A stretch of DNA of 64,000 bases from Cymbidium sinense (GCA_021442155.1 JAKCPB010000343.1:22465-86464); one strand, 5' to 3'; shown: positions 12,241-23,037, numbered from the stretch's first letter. The notes: a model not told the origin generated them from the sequence alone. A program made the numbers and translations.

Positions 12241-13685
12241 AAATTACATCATCTTAACATTATTATCAACATTTTGTGATTTCTGATGATGCAAACTCAA
12301 ACTAATTATACAATATCATGCTAAACATATTATAGTGGGAATTAACACATTATATTATATTACAATATATGATGTTCTATTATAATTTTATATAATATAA
12401 TATATTGTCTTACATTACACTGCATTAGAATCACGTAAAAGGAACAAATAATAAAATTTTATCAAAATATGAAAAATGTTCATTTTGGATGTAAAATTGT
12501 TATTTTTCTATTATAAATGGTACAAAATAGCATATGTTTGGTGTTTCTTCTTGGTGTGTGATGTGAATTTGGCCAAATTCTTTCATCTCAACCTTCAAAT
12601 TAACATTTTTGTGAGTTTTAACCCAATGTATTATAACAAAAATAAAATATACTAAAATGTAAAATAACATTTAGTAACACACCACCACATTCATATATAT
12701 GTGAAGTTACATTGTTATGTACATTATATTTTAATATGCTTTCATATAATATATTATCTTACATTACACGTTTAAATGAATCATTTTAAGTAAAAAATTT
12801 TTAAAATTTGGTTGGAAAATGAACATTTAGTTTGGATGCAAAATTCCTTTCTTTTGATTAAAGACACACCATAGCACACCCCAATGATGTTCCTAAAGTT
12901 ACCTTAAATTTGGCCAAATCCATCATCTCATATAAATCAATAACGTTCAGTTACGTATGCATACAAATTTTACCATATCATACTATAACAAACTAAAATA
13001 TGCTAAATAACAAATATTAATGCACAATAGTATGATATAATGCATGATGCTACACTATGTTATGGCATCCTATATTATAATACACTATAACATACTATAT
13101 TATATTATATTGCATATCACATCACAAGGGATTGCTTCAAATAAAAAAAATTATAAAATTAGTTAAAAAAATAAAAATTCATATATTTTAGTCATATCAC
13201 TAATAAATTTTAAATTGAAACAATATATTATGGTGCCATGCTCTACCTATTATGAATTTGGCCAAATTCCAACATTTTAAAGTCTAAATCAACAATTTTA
13301 TAAATAATTCTAGTGTAGACTCGACTGGATGATTTTAAAATACTAAAATAATTAAAAATGTACAGAATAATATATTATGATATATGAAGCTATACTATGC
13401 TACAACATATAATATTTATTTTGAACATAAAATCTTACTTTTTAGACTACAAGTGGCGTAGCACACCTTTGGTACTACAACCTAATTACCACTTCAAATT
13501 TAACAAATTTCATCATCTAATTTATTAAATCAATATTTTTAGGATTTATATTAATATAAACTATAGGGCACAATACCATAATATACTAAAACATTTCAAA
13601 ACATCTTATAACATCCAAAAAGACATAACTACATACTCAAATATGTGATGATACATTATACTATAACATATGGTATTATAAGATG
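12240..13685. repeat. AT-rich satellite, ~345-bp unit, about four units
   Basis: ATTTGGCCAAAT(T/C)C recurs with GGCC at 12571, 12912 and 13260 (spacings 341 and 348), and a mutated version lies near 13500. The word CTTACATTACAC at 12409 and 12758 gives a spacing of 349. Each unit also carries a ctaaaatat block and a tatattata-rich block. Units are substantially diverged. The array stops abruptly at the first telomere-like repeat near 13686. A ~350-bp AT-rich satellite next to telomeric repeats is a common plant subtelomere arrangement, so a subtelomeric satellite is the best call; the family itself I do not recognise. Confidence 0.75.
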
Positions 13686-13920
13686 ATTTAGGGTTAGGGT
13701 TTAGCATATTCAAATCTCTAATAATCATGGGAAAGTCTCTTGAAGATATTTTCTTTAGCTACCATAACTATGTTAGGATTAGGTCATTCCTTAGACCTAC
13801 TCCTAATGACATCTTTATTTAAAGTTTAGGGTTTAAGGTTAGTTTAGGGTTTAGAGTTTAGGGTTTGGGGTTTAGGGTTTAGGGTTAAGGGTTGTAGGTT
13901 TTAGGGTTTAGGGTTTAGGA
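13686..13920 (+). repeat. First telomere-like TTTAGGG tract
   Basis: Starts with gatttagggttaggg after the satellite, is interrupted by about 100 bp of other sequence (13708-13825), then runs as TTTAGGG variants to the T run of LINE A. All units read TTTAGGG on +. Variants include TTTGGGG, TTAAGGG and TTTAGAG. Confidence 0.9.
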
Positions 13921-13931
13921 TTTTTTTTTTT

Positions 13932-14568
13932 GGATAAAACCCACAGAGGGGAGAAATTTTATTGCCAGAAAAAAAGGATTACAAAAGTCCTTAAGAGGGG
14001 AAAATCTCAAAACTAAAGCTTACAATCAACCTAAAGAGAAAAATCCACAAACTTTTACAACTAGAAGCAAGAAAAAGAAAAAGAAACCTAAGAAAAATGA
14101 GCAACAAAACCAAAGACCACAAAGAGAATAGCAGGAGAGGGAGGTAGTAGAAAGTAGAAGTCGACAAATGCAAAGAAAAAAAGAAATCAAGAGAAAGATC
14201 AAGAAATAAAAGTGGAAAGTGAAAGAAAGGCTCAAGCTCAGTATAAAAAAGAGGGGCAACCAAATTTCATGAGCATCCAAACTCCAAAAGTAGGGCTACA
14301 GTCACAAATAAAGACTACCAGCCAGAAGCAGATAAAAGGAACATCTTAGCCATCATTTCAAAGAAACCACAAAAAATGCACCCAACCAAGCAGTAAAGTC
14401 ATCCATGAACAAGGGATAGAAACCACCATCATAGAAGGAGAAAAATAAATTAAGTAAATCTGACATAAGGCAAACCAGCTTTATCTAAGTTAAAAAGGCC
14501 TCTTAATTACTTTAGAATATTATCATTGGAAAATAAAGTAAAATCAGAAAGATTACTCCCCAAACAAG
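13932..14568 (-). other. LINE A 3' untranslated region
   Basis: About 640 bp between the RNase H segment and the poly(A) tail, T-rich on the LINE sense strand. Two overlapping Phe/Leu-rich open frames (13991-14263 and 14026-14280) result from this composition and show no domain. The last ~150 bp align by eye with the 3' ends of LINEs B, C and D. The region is about 1.2-1.3 kb shorter than in B and C. Confidence 0.7.
13958..13963 (-). promoter_or_regulatory. AATAAA poly(A) signal of LINE A
   Basis: On the minus strand the context GGCAATAAAATTT precedes the poly(A) tail by roughly 30 nt. The same GGCAATAAA (AGCAATAAA in D) block occurs at the matching place in LINEs B, C and D, so it is a conserved 3'-end feature of the family. 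Confidence 0.75.
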
Positions 14569-14979
14569 CTAAAAGTCAGAGCAAGCATTACCTTCTCTCA
14601 AAATATGAGTCATCTTAAAAGATAGTATAGAAATAATAGCATTAATATTCCTAAGTAAATAGAAAAGTTTAGCATTACCCTTGTGATTAGAACTGATCAT
14701 AGTAACAACCATCTTAGCATCAGAATCTAACCAAATGGAAAGAAAATTCCTTTCCAAACAAAGCTTAAGAGCATGATAAACAGTCATCAATTCAGCCATA
14801 ATAACAGAAGTAGTAGAGAGAGGAGTCAGAAAAGCCAAGACAATACTCCCAAGATTATTATTGAAAATACTGCCATAGCTAGACTTGTTAAGTGCAATAG
14901 AGCCATCCATATTAATTTTAATACAACTATTAATAGGCTTAATCAACACTACCATTGCCGGTCCCAAGTCTGGATGCAA
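14569..14979 (-). pseudogene. LINE A RNase H domain, interrupted
   Basis: A 136-codon open piece matching the RNase H domain at the C-terminus of plant L1 LINE ORF2 (RVT_3 family), which removes the RNA strand after reverse transcription. The catalytic acidic residues are visible in order: Asp in KINMDGS, Glu in MAELMTVYHALKLCLE, Asp in IWLDSDAKMVV, and the final Asp in ILREGNACSDF. A stop follows CSDF, where relatives continue. The first ~12 codons (right of 14944) are not LINE A but the inserted RTE leader. LINE A resumes beyond the RTE at 18076, so the real upstream part is there. Confidence 0.85.
14929..14944. repeat. Target-site duplication, left copy (16 bp)
   Basis: ATTAATAGGCTTAATC here is repeated exactly at 18076-18091, directly after the (TTG)n tail of the RTE LINE. 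It is LINE A sequence (reading IKPIN on minus). It defines the RTE integration site and fits target-primed reverse transcription. Confidence 0.93.
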
Positions 14980-15096
14980 AAAGTGGAGGGTTGCATTAGG
15001 TAGTCGACAGCCAGCATAAAATTTATCAAAATAATCATGACATGAATCCTTTAAATCATTGTGTTAATGCTAGGGCGTCCCCACGATGAGTGATGA

Positions 15097-15931
15097 ATGA
15101 ATATAGTGAAAAATGTGCTAGAACCGCTACATCGAGGCCCGAGTGCAGTGTTAAATAAGCAAGGGTTCCCACATTATGGATGGATGCGGGCAAAGAAGTT
15201 AGTCTACGAAAATAGAATTAGGTTAGGATCTTGGAATATAGGTACTCTTACAGGTAAATTAATGGAATTAATAGATATTATGGTTCATAGAAAGATAAAT
15301 ATTTTATGTGTTCAAGAAACTAATTGGGTTGGTGAGAAGGCCAAGGAGATTGATAGTTTAGGTTTTAAACTTTGGTATTTAGGTAAAAGTCAAACTAGAA
15401 ATGGTGTAGGTGGGATTATAGATAAAAGTTGGAAGGATAATGTTATAAGTATTAATAGATGTGGAGATAGAATTATAGCTTTAACGATTATTGTTAATAC
15501 TAAGATTATCAATATTATAAGTGTTTATGCTCCTCAAGTAGGTTTGGAGGTAAGCTCAAAAAAAAAAATTGGAATGAATTAGAGGGATTAATACAAAAGA
15601 TACCTCTTGAAGAAAAAGTATTTATTCGAGGAGATTTAAATGGACATATTGGTAGAGTGGTAGAAGATTTTAAAGTATTCATGGTGGTTATGGATTTGGA
15701 GTGACTAATGAAGAAGGTAGGACTATATTAGATTTTGCCTTAGCTTATGATTTTGTAGTTGCTAACACTTTATTTAAGAAAAGAGATGAACATATTATTA
15801 CTTATAAAAATGGATCTAGTAAAACACAGATTGATTATTTTCTGATAAGAAAAATAGATCATTTAGATTGTAAAGATTGTAAGGTCATTTCAAGTGAAAT
15901 TTTAAGTACCCAAGATCGATTGTTATTTTAG
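15097..15931 (+). pseudogene. RTE copy 2: endonuclease domain, frameshifted
   Basis: 15097-15582 opens with MNIVKNVLEPLHRG and carries LGSWNIGTLTGK, VQETNW (metal-binding Glu) and IISVYAPQVG. The frame breaks at an A homopolymer near 15560. The next block reads FIRGDLNGHIG near 15625-15657, where relatives usually have GGDLNGH, keeping the catalytic Asp and Asn. The end piece, 15701-15931, holds SKTQIDYFLIRK and then STQDRLLF, where the expected catalytic His is Asp (copy 1 keeps His). The domain nicks target DNA in intact elements; here frameshifts and His to Asp make it inactive. Confidence 0.9.
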
Positions 15932-16079
15932 ATTTTTAAGATGAAAGGTTGTAGAGAAAAATAAACAAAATTATTGTCCTAGGATTAGATGGGGACACTT
16001 AAAGAACACAAATAAAAATATTTTTAAGAGCAAGCTACAAGAAATTAGAATTTGGGATGTTCATAAGGAAGCTAGTTAT

Positions 16080-16412
16080 GTGGGAAAAATATCAAGTGAA
16101 ATTAAGCAAGTTGCTAAAGATGTGTTTGGAGAATCAAAAGGAAAAGCTTCTTTTAATAAGAATAGTTGGTGGTGGAGTCAGAGTGTGCAAGAAAAGATAA
16201 GAAATAAGAAGCTTTGTTATAAAACTTGGTTTAGATGTAAAAACTCAAAGAATTGGGAAAGATATAAAGTGGCATGTAAAGATTATAAGAAAGAAATATA
16301 TGATGCAAAAAATTTAACTTTTAATGATTTATACAATAGATTAGATACCAAAGAAGGTGAAAGATGTATGTATAAGTTTGCCAACCAAAGAGATAGGAGA
16401 AGTAAAGCGTAG
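16080..16412 (+). pseudogene. RTE copy 2: EN-RT linker segment
   Basis: 110 codons open, beginning MGKISSEIKQVAKDVFGESK, with NKNSWWWSQSVQEKIRNKK, CYKTWFRCKNSKNWERYK and, later, YNRLDTKEGERCMYKFANQR. It is the same segment as 10281-10036 on the minus strand but extends further. A stop after RRSKA interrupts the polyprotein. No separate enzymatic role is known. Confidence 0.88.
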
Positions 16413-16617
16413 TTCAATTGAGGGGTATTAAGGATGAAAATAATAAAGTGCTTTTCTTAGAAAAGATATTGAAAATAGGTGGATGAGGTATTTTGATAAA
16501 CTTTTTAATGAAGGATCTAAAAGTACGATTGATTTTAACAACCTTAATACCCTAAACATAAATAGAGAATTTCATTTTTTATCATATTAAAAATCAGTTA
16601 GTGAAGCTTTAAAGAAA

Positions 16618-17798
16618 ATGAAATGTGGAAAAGCAGTAGGATCGGATAATATTCCAATAGATGTGTGGAAATGTTTAGGAGATCAAGGAATTTCTTGGCT
16701 TACAAATCTTTTTAATGTTATTTTAAAGACTAAAAAGATGTCAGATGAGTGGAGAAAGAGTTTTTTGGTTCCTATATTTAAGAATAAAGGTGATGCACAA
16801 GAGTGTGCAAATTATAGAGGAATTAAGTTAATGTGCCATACATTAAAATTATGGGAGAGAGTAATTGAGCATAGGTTATGATGTGATATAGAAGTTTGTC
16901 ACAATCAGTTTGGTTTCATGCCAGGTAGATCTACTATGGATGATATACATTTGTTAAGAGGTTTGATGGAGAAGCATAGAGAAAGTAAGAAGGATATACA
17001 TATGATATTTATTGATTTAGAGAAAGCTTATGATAAAGTCTCAAGAGATGTTCTTTGGAGAGTTCTAGAACAGAAAAGAGTTAATATTGGTTATATTCAA
17101 GTCATTAAGGATATGTATACTAGAGCTATTACTTGTGTCCAAACACGAGGATTGACAAAATATTTTCTTATTTTAGTTGGATTACATCAAGGATCAACAT
17201 TAAGCCTTATCTTTTTTACTTTAGTTATGGATGTTCTTATGAGGCATTTAAAGAAGATGTACCTTGGTGTATGCTTTTGCGATGACATTCTTCTTGTTGA
17301 TAAGACTAGAGGAGTCCAACAAAACTTGAATTATGGAGGTCAACTTTAGAGTCTAAGGTTTTCATTTAAGTAGATCTAAAACTGAATATATGGAGTGTAA
17401 TTTTAGTTAGAAGTTTTAGTGGTAGTGTTGTGTCACTTTAGGTGATCAAGTCATTAATAAGAGTGAGATTTAGATATTTAGGCTCTATTGTTCAAAATGA
17501 TGGTGAAATAGATGGAGATGTTATTAGTAGAATTCAAGTTGGATGGTTGAAGTGGAGGAATGCATCTGGCCTATTATGTGATAGAAAAGTTCCACTTAAA
17601 CTTAAGGGAAAATTTTATAAGATGGTGGTAAGACCTGTAATGACTTATGGTGCAGAATGTTGGCTAATAAAAGAGAAGAATAAAACTAAGTTAAGTGTTA
17701 TAGAGATGAGGATGCTCAGGTGGATGAGTGGCTTTACTCTTAGAGATAGAATGAAAAATGAGTATGTTGGAAAAAATTGGAGTAGCTCAGGTAGATAA
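16618..17798 (+). pseudogene. RTE copy 2: reverse transcriptase, three frames, altered FADD box
   Basis: 16618-16881 carries KCGKAVGSDNIPIDVWKCLG, DEWRKSFLVPIFKNKGD and NYRGIKLM. An in-frame TGA follows EHRL, where relatives have Arg (consistent with CGA to TGA decay). Reading resumes as FGFMPGRSTMDDIHLLRG, then [13 protein letters not shown] with its catalytic Asp, GLHQGSTLS, and CFCDDILLVD, an FCDD box in place of FADD. After another break, 17442-17798 gives [36 protein letters not shown] and MTYGAECW with the C-terminal region. Non-functional because of the stop and frameshifts, though both catalytic Asp residues of the DD box remain. Confidence 0.92.
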
Positions 17799-18023
17799 GA
17801 TTAAGGGAGAGTCACCTTAGATGGTTTGGCCACATAAAGCATCGTAGTCCATGAGTCAATTAGGAGAGTAGATGCATTAGATTTCTTATGTTAAGAAAGG
17901 TAGAGGTAGACCTAAAAGACTTGGTTAAGATGTATAAAAAATGATCTTAGTATACTTGAATTAAATGAGAATTTGACACATAATAGGACACAATGGAGAT
18001 GAAGGATTCATGTAGCCGACCCC

Positions 18024-18075
18024 ACCTAGTGGGATTAAAGCTTGTTGTTGTTATTGTTATTGTTGTTGTTGTTGT
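18024..18075 (+). other. RTE 3' hairpin and TTG-type simple-repeat tail
   Basis: CCCAC-CTA-GTGGG forms a 5-bp stem with a 3-nt loop, 10-15 nt before the (TTG)n/(TTA) tail. The same hairpin and tail occur in inverse at 8374-8395. RTE LINEs typically end in short tandem repeats rather than poly(A), and the conserved 3' end is thought to be recognised by the RT. Confidence 0.8.
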
Positions 18076-18091
18076 ATTAATAGGCTTAATC
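18076..18091. repeat. Target-site duplication, right copy (16 bp)
   Basis: Exact second copy of ATTAATAGGCTTAATC. LINE A sequence resumes here and reads on minus as KIIYWIKPIN, meeting the INSCIKIN reading left of the RTE. Confidence 0.93.
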
Positions 18092-19160
18092 CAATAAATT
18101 ATTTTATAAGAAGGACACAAGTCATAATAAGGAAACTTAATACCCAATTTATATGCGACAAACTTGTAACCTCTAAAATGAGTACCACTAAGAAGCCCAA
18201 CCTTGTGTAAAGATAAAATTTTTTCTTTAGTCATAGTAATAATCCTCTTATGATTCATAGGCACATTACGATGTTTAGCATCATTTCTGTCAAGCCAAAT
18301 AAACCAAATCAAAGTAACACCCATTATAATTTTGATATGCCTTTGAAGATTAAGAAAGTCAGAGATAAGGGCATTAAATTAAAGTTCCCATTAAAAAAGA
18401 AGGTTGAATAAGTCCTCATACAAATTCCAAACTTTAGAGGCAATAACACCCTTAACAAATACATGACTAACATTCTAAATCTAAAAAAAAAAACACAAGC
18501 TTTTAGAAGGAAGATAAAAACCTTTCTCCAAAAGTAAAGAATCAACAATAATAAAACCCCTTAAAATCCTCCAAACAAGAATAGAATAAGACATAGGAAT
18601 AATGTTATTCAAAATCTTAAAAAGATAGGTGAAGAGGGTTTATTATCTCTAATATGGTGCCAAGTATCTTTAAAGAAAAATCACCATTAATAGAAATGTT
18701 GTAAAGAACTATCAAATAATACCATCAATAGGAATCTTGATGATATTATTACAAATGGAATCAGGAATCAAGTTATACAAAAGAGAATGATTCCAATCAC
18801 CATTTAAAATAAAATGATTAACTTTCAAAAAGAAGTAGAGTGAGTATTAAGCATAGAATCAATAGATGTATCCCCCATCCAATTATCTTGCCAAAAGAAA
18901 GAGGAGCCACTATTAATACTCCAGAAAATGAGAGGTTCTGCTTTCCATTTAATAGCACAAAGGTGTTTCCAACCAAAAACTCACCATGATTATAGCTACA
19001 AGTTAAAGGATGTTTACCTTTGCAGTATTTATAATTCATAAAATTAGCCCAAAGACTAACATTCTTCCTACAATTCCTCCAAAGTTTATAAGAAAAAACA
19101 TTAATGGAATCCAACAAGGACCTGTAGCCAAGACAACCTTCAAATAAAGTACCACACATG
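18092..19160 (-). pseudogene. LINE A zinc-binding RVT region and RNase H leader
   Basis: 18324-17947 begins MGVTLIWFIWLDRNDAKHRN, the W-x-x-W-L/M-D-R-N block typical between the zinc-binding RVT domain and RNase H of plant L1 ORF2 (LINE B has TLIWFIWMDRNNAKHH at 34601-34263). The left ~130 bp of that open frame is RTE tail, not LINE A. 18548-18324 and 19159-18818 are decayed zf-RVT pieces, the latter with CGTLFEGCLGYRSL, WANFMNYKYCKGKHP and W-rich remnants. The domain probably binds nucleic acid. Broken by frameshifts and stops. Confidence 0.8.
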
Positions 19161-19299
19161 TTAGACTGAGAAGCCCAATGAAGCCTTTTGGCCGAAAGTC
19201 TAGAGCCCCAAAAAAATTATTAAAAAGCCTTTCAATCTATGTAAACAAGAGAGTTGGAACAATATTAAGCAGCAAATAAAAAGGAAGAGAGTAAAGAAT

Positions 19300-20564
19300 A
19301 CTTTTAGTAACAATTAATCTACCACCAAAAGATAAAAATGAAATTCAAGGGGAAATCTTATTGTGAATATTTTGGATAACATCATCAAAAGGTGAGACCT
19401 CTTAGGACCATAGTACAAAATAGAACCTATATACTTGATAGGAAGACATTGATAAGAAAATCCGGTAATATCCTTAATTATATTGATTCTATGGTAGAAA
19501 TAGAACAGAGGGATAAAATAGCTTTTTAAGTACTAACCAAGAGGCCACTTTCCTTTTCAAACCTATTCAAAAGACCTTCAATTTTTTTAACATATTGTAA
19601 TGAGCCATTACATATAATCAAGTAATCAACAAAACTTAAGTGGGATATAGCCAAACCACCAAGATTCTTGAAATACATGCTAGAATTCTTCTCAAACAAA
19701 AAATTAAGCCAATGAGACAAATATTCAATAGCAATAATAAAAAGTGATGGAGAAAGAGGATCACTTTGTCTAATACCTTTGGAAAACTTAAAGAAGTCAA
19801 AGTTTTCACCATTAATAACTAAAGAGAACCAAACATTACAAATGATATTGTTAACCAAAGAGATAAATTTAGTAGAGAAACTGAATAAAGAAAGAATGCT
19901 ATTAAAAAAATCCCAAGAAATGCTGTCATAAGCTTTAGTAATATCAAGCTTAAAAGTTAATTTCCACCTCTAGTTTTCACATTTCAGCCATGAATTAATT
20001 CTTGCACAAGCAAGATGTTATCAAAGATAGTCCTACCTTTCACAAAGCTAGTTTGATTAGGAGAAATAATCTTAGGAAGAAATTTACCAAGCTTACATGT
20101 CAGAATTTTAGAAATCAACTTATTAAAGAAAGAATAAAGATTAATAGGTCTAAAATCATTCCAGAAGTCAGGATTATCTTTCTTGGGAATAAGAACAATT
20201 TTTGTAGAAGTGAAATATTTAGGAATAGAATTCTCAAGAAAGAAACCCCTCACAACATTAACAAGATCAAATTTAATAATAAACCAAGCTTTTTGAAAGA
20301 ATAAAGTAGAGTAGCCATGACCCTACAATAGAATCATCATTCATACCATTATAAATATTAAAATTTCCTCATCCAAAAGAGTAACGAGCAATCATTATCC
20401 TCAAGAGACATAATAGAAGGAATGATAGAGGGATTAGATAACTGATCAAGATGATAATTTTTATTTAAAAGATCTTTAAAATAGTTAATAATAGAAGAAA
20501 AAAATATCTTCTTTTTTGGTGATCCAAGAACCATCAGAATTCTTAATTTTATGAATTTTCCCAA
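19300..20564 (-). pseudogene. LINE A reverse transcriptase, FADD box mutated
   Basis: Three open pieces. 20564-20358 is the pre-RT segment (FFSSIINYFKDLLN). 20253-19984 has IPKYFTSTKIVLIPKKDNPD, DFRPINLYSFFNKLISKIL and PNQTSFVKGRTIFDNILLVQ, RT motifs 1 to 2a. 19858-19526 has FSKGIRQSDPLSPSLFIIAIE and HLSFVDYLIICNGS, where the normal FADD is FVDY, so the second catalytic Asp is lost. The Asp-bearing block between them is near 19930 in a frameshifted stretch. To the left, decayed RT C-terminal sequence runs to about 19200. The enzyme copies LINE RNA in intact relatives. Confidence 0.9.
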
Positions 20565-20989
20565 GAACTCTCCTTTTCATAGCATGAAAATATTTGGTGT
20601 TTCTTTCCCACAAAGATGTTTAGAAAGCCTTTTGTCTCAGTAGGTTTCCTCCATATCCAAAACTTAATGAGGTTATCTTTAGCTTCACAAGGTTAGATAA
20701 AAAGAGGAATCATTAATAACATGTTCATCCAAATCTTTCATCTATTGCTCCATGTTGATATTATCAAAAAATTTTTTTAATTTCTATTCCACCAATTAAT
20801 ATGATGCTTAAGCCTTTTTAGTTTAAGCTAGAATCTCTTCATACCAAAAGCAGAATCATTAGGAGCAAGAGGAGCATACCAATTAGAAGCAATAGCATCA
20901 AGAAAACTACTATCTTGTAACCACATATTTTGAAATCAAAAATGACATTATTGTTATGAATAGCATCCTTAATGGAAATCAAAGAAGCA

Positions 20990-21600
20990 TGATCCAGAGA
21001 GTTCTACTAAGGTGTTCAATTGAAGTCAAAGGCCAACGGTTATTAAATAAGGCATGATCTAAACATTGCCAAAGCCTATGATTATTCCAAGTAAACTAAG
21101 AGCATATAAAACCAACATCATGCAGATTACAATCCAGGATCTTTTTAAAAATATCTTCCATAGAATATAAATTTGAAGAAAAACCCTCTTTCCTTTAATT
21201 CACAGAAAGGACCATCTTGAAATCCCCACCAACAATCCAAGAATCATTATAGTAGATGCAAAGTAGAAAATTGATCCCAAAGAATCCTCCTCTCAATCAC
21301 AAGAAGCATAAACAAAGAGCCAAAAGCATGATAATCACCAAATGAAATATCCACATTTACAACTTGATGAAAATCATTATTAACATTAATAGAAAGAGGA
21401 TTATTCAAAATAACCAAATCTTATTGCTATTGTTAAAATAATAATTGGAAAACCATTCATTCTAGCATGCATAATTTTAGAAGAAAAAATAAGAGGTTCA
21501 AGAATAACCAAGAAGCGACATTATAAACCCTAAAAGGTTCCTAATCCTATTCCTAATGAAGAGTACCAATGCCCTAACATTTCAAATAAGAAAATTAAAC
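20990..21600 (-). pseudogene. LINE A L1-type endonuclease, heavily broken
   Basis: No long open frame, but minus-strand fragments match L1 EN in order. Near 21600-21545 a NVRA block follows a stop where WNVRG is expected. Near 21490 it reads PLIFSSKIMHARMNGF. Near 21245-21195 it reads WIVGGDFKMVLS, corresponding to the V/GDFN-x-x-L motif. Near 21130-21015 it reads DCNLHDVGFICS, FTWNNHRLWQCLDHALFNNRW, corresponding to D-x-G-F-x-x-x-FTW and the R-L-D-R-x-L-x-N block. The domain nicks genomic DNA to give the primer for reverse transcription. Position and motif order support the call; it is inactive. Confidence 0.8.
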
Positions 21601-21851
21601 ATTAATTCTTATTGGGTAAGGAACATGACGAAGATCGAGTCGATTTAGAAACTTTGGAGGAAAATTTTTGAACTATTTTTTATTTTTCACAAAAATAGTT
21701 TGAAAACCAATTTCATTTCCCAAAGATTCATCATCAGAAGGAGCATTAAATCTTAACAACTATAGATTTGGTAGGAGATTCCAAGTGATAAGGCACTAAA
21801 GAATTTTTGTTCATTAATTGAGAAGAAAGCATAAGAAAACTGCCATCAGAA

Positions 21852-23037
21852 TTAGCTTAAAGAAGGAGCATAAATGAATTTGTTAAGAAAACAAGAAATA
21901 GGTTGCACAAAATCTGCCATACCCATACCATCAACATGTTCCATATTTAAAGAATTTAAATCATCATTTTCTTTTAGAGGTTCTTGAAAATCAAAAAGAG
22001 AAACATTATCTTTAAAATTTTCAGGTTGTAAAACACAAGTATCTTTAAAGGAAGAAATCAAAACAAGATTACCATCATCTTGCACAATTTCTGAAAGCAA
22101 AGGAATAAAAGTAGCTGAAATCTATTTTTCATTCAAAATAACATCTTCATTTCTAGAAGCATTTTCAAAACCTTTCTCAAGAGGTAAAGCATTAGAAAGA
22201 TTCAGAATATCAATCTTTATCTTTATCTTTTGAAGATGAAAATTTATTTTATTAGTTAAATGATCTCTAGATTGATCAATCACTTAGGAATTTTAATAGA
22301 TTTTTTCCTAAGTTGAGGATTATAAGTGAAACAATTTGAAAAGATGGCCTTGGGTTTTGGGTGATTGCAAAAAAACAAGAAGGTTTTCAAATTCAGATGA
22401 AAATAACCATACTTTTCAAACCCTATCCAAATCTCCTTAGGAAACTTCTTTGTAACATCAATTTCAATAAGGATATAAGAAGGTCGAGACTTTAGCTTGA
22501 TCAATTTGTAAAGGTCTCCAAAAATAGACCCAACATGAAGAAATTGATAATTAATAAAATGAATCCTAAGATTAGGCAAAGCAATCCAAACCATATATAG
22601 GAGATTCTTCTTGAATGTCAAAAAAAGGAGTCCATTTAAGAATGGACATTTGATAATTTTTAACATAATAAGAATGCCGAGAGAAAATCTGGCTATAGTC
22701 AAGATCATTAGATAAATTAGTGAGGACATGATGACTATCTAACAAACCAGATGAAAATGCACATAAAAGATTTAAATCATGAAACAAAAATTGAATAACT
22801 TCCATATTAGGCTGATAAAAAAAAATTACCAATCAAAGTAAAGGCATAAGGTTTAGCAAGTTTCTCAATATCCAAATCAAAACTCAATATAGCCAAAACG
22901 CCTTTAAAAGTCATATGAACAAGATAAATCAAAAATTCAGGGGAGGTTGAAGCATCCTTACCAAATAAGGCATCTTTGAAGGATTTAGAAGAAGCAGCCT
23001 TAGATTTACCCAACAAAAATCTTCCTAGGAGGAGCAT
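21852..23037 (-). pseudogene. LINE A ORF1: DUF4283 protein with degenerate zinc knuckle
   Basis: Frames from 23037 leftward form a plant L1 ORF1-type RNA-binding protein. 23037-22807 has SFKDALFGKDAS, FDLDIEKLAKPYAFTLIGNF. 22832-22572 has PNMEVIQFLFHDLNL, GLLDSHHVLTNLSNDLDYSQ and QMSILKWTPFFDIQEESPI, a clear DUF4283 signature. 22729-22280 continues LRIHFINYQFLH, IEIDVTKKFPKEIWIG and FEKYGYFH. The following zinc-knuckle (CCHC in LINE B) is degenerate here. 22100-21852 is an acidic C-terminal remnant. The intact protein would coat LINE RNA. At least two frameshifts. Confidence 0.85.

Larger units (their letters stand above)
14945..18075 (+). mobile_element. RTE-type LINE, copy 2, near full length, inserted in LINE A
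   Basis: A ~3.13-kb RTE-clade LINE on +, bounded by the 16-bp target-site duplication. The 5' leader begins after 14944 with a GCCGGTCCCAAG-type start and a GGGTTGCATTAGG block, which I recognise as the usual 5' end of plant RTE elements. The single ORF (EN, linker, RT) is broken into at least six frames. The 3' end has the hairpin CCCACCTAGTGGG (18024-18036) and a (TTG/TTA)n tail at 18048-18075. It lies in inverted orientation to copy 1 and to the LINE it interrupts, so it is younger than LINE A. Confidence 0.95.

Noticed and set aside
13991..14280. Two hydrophobic frames on minus as a membrane peptide
   Set aside because: Composition-driven frames in the T-rich 3' UTR of LINE A.
20002..20304. 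100-codon frame on +
   Set aside because: Antisense of the LINE A RT block that reads VLIPKKDNPD on minus.
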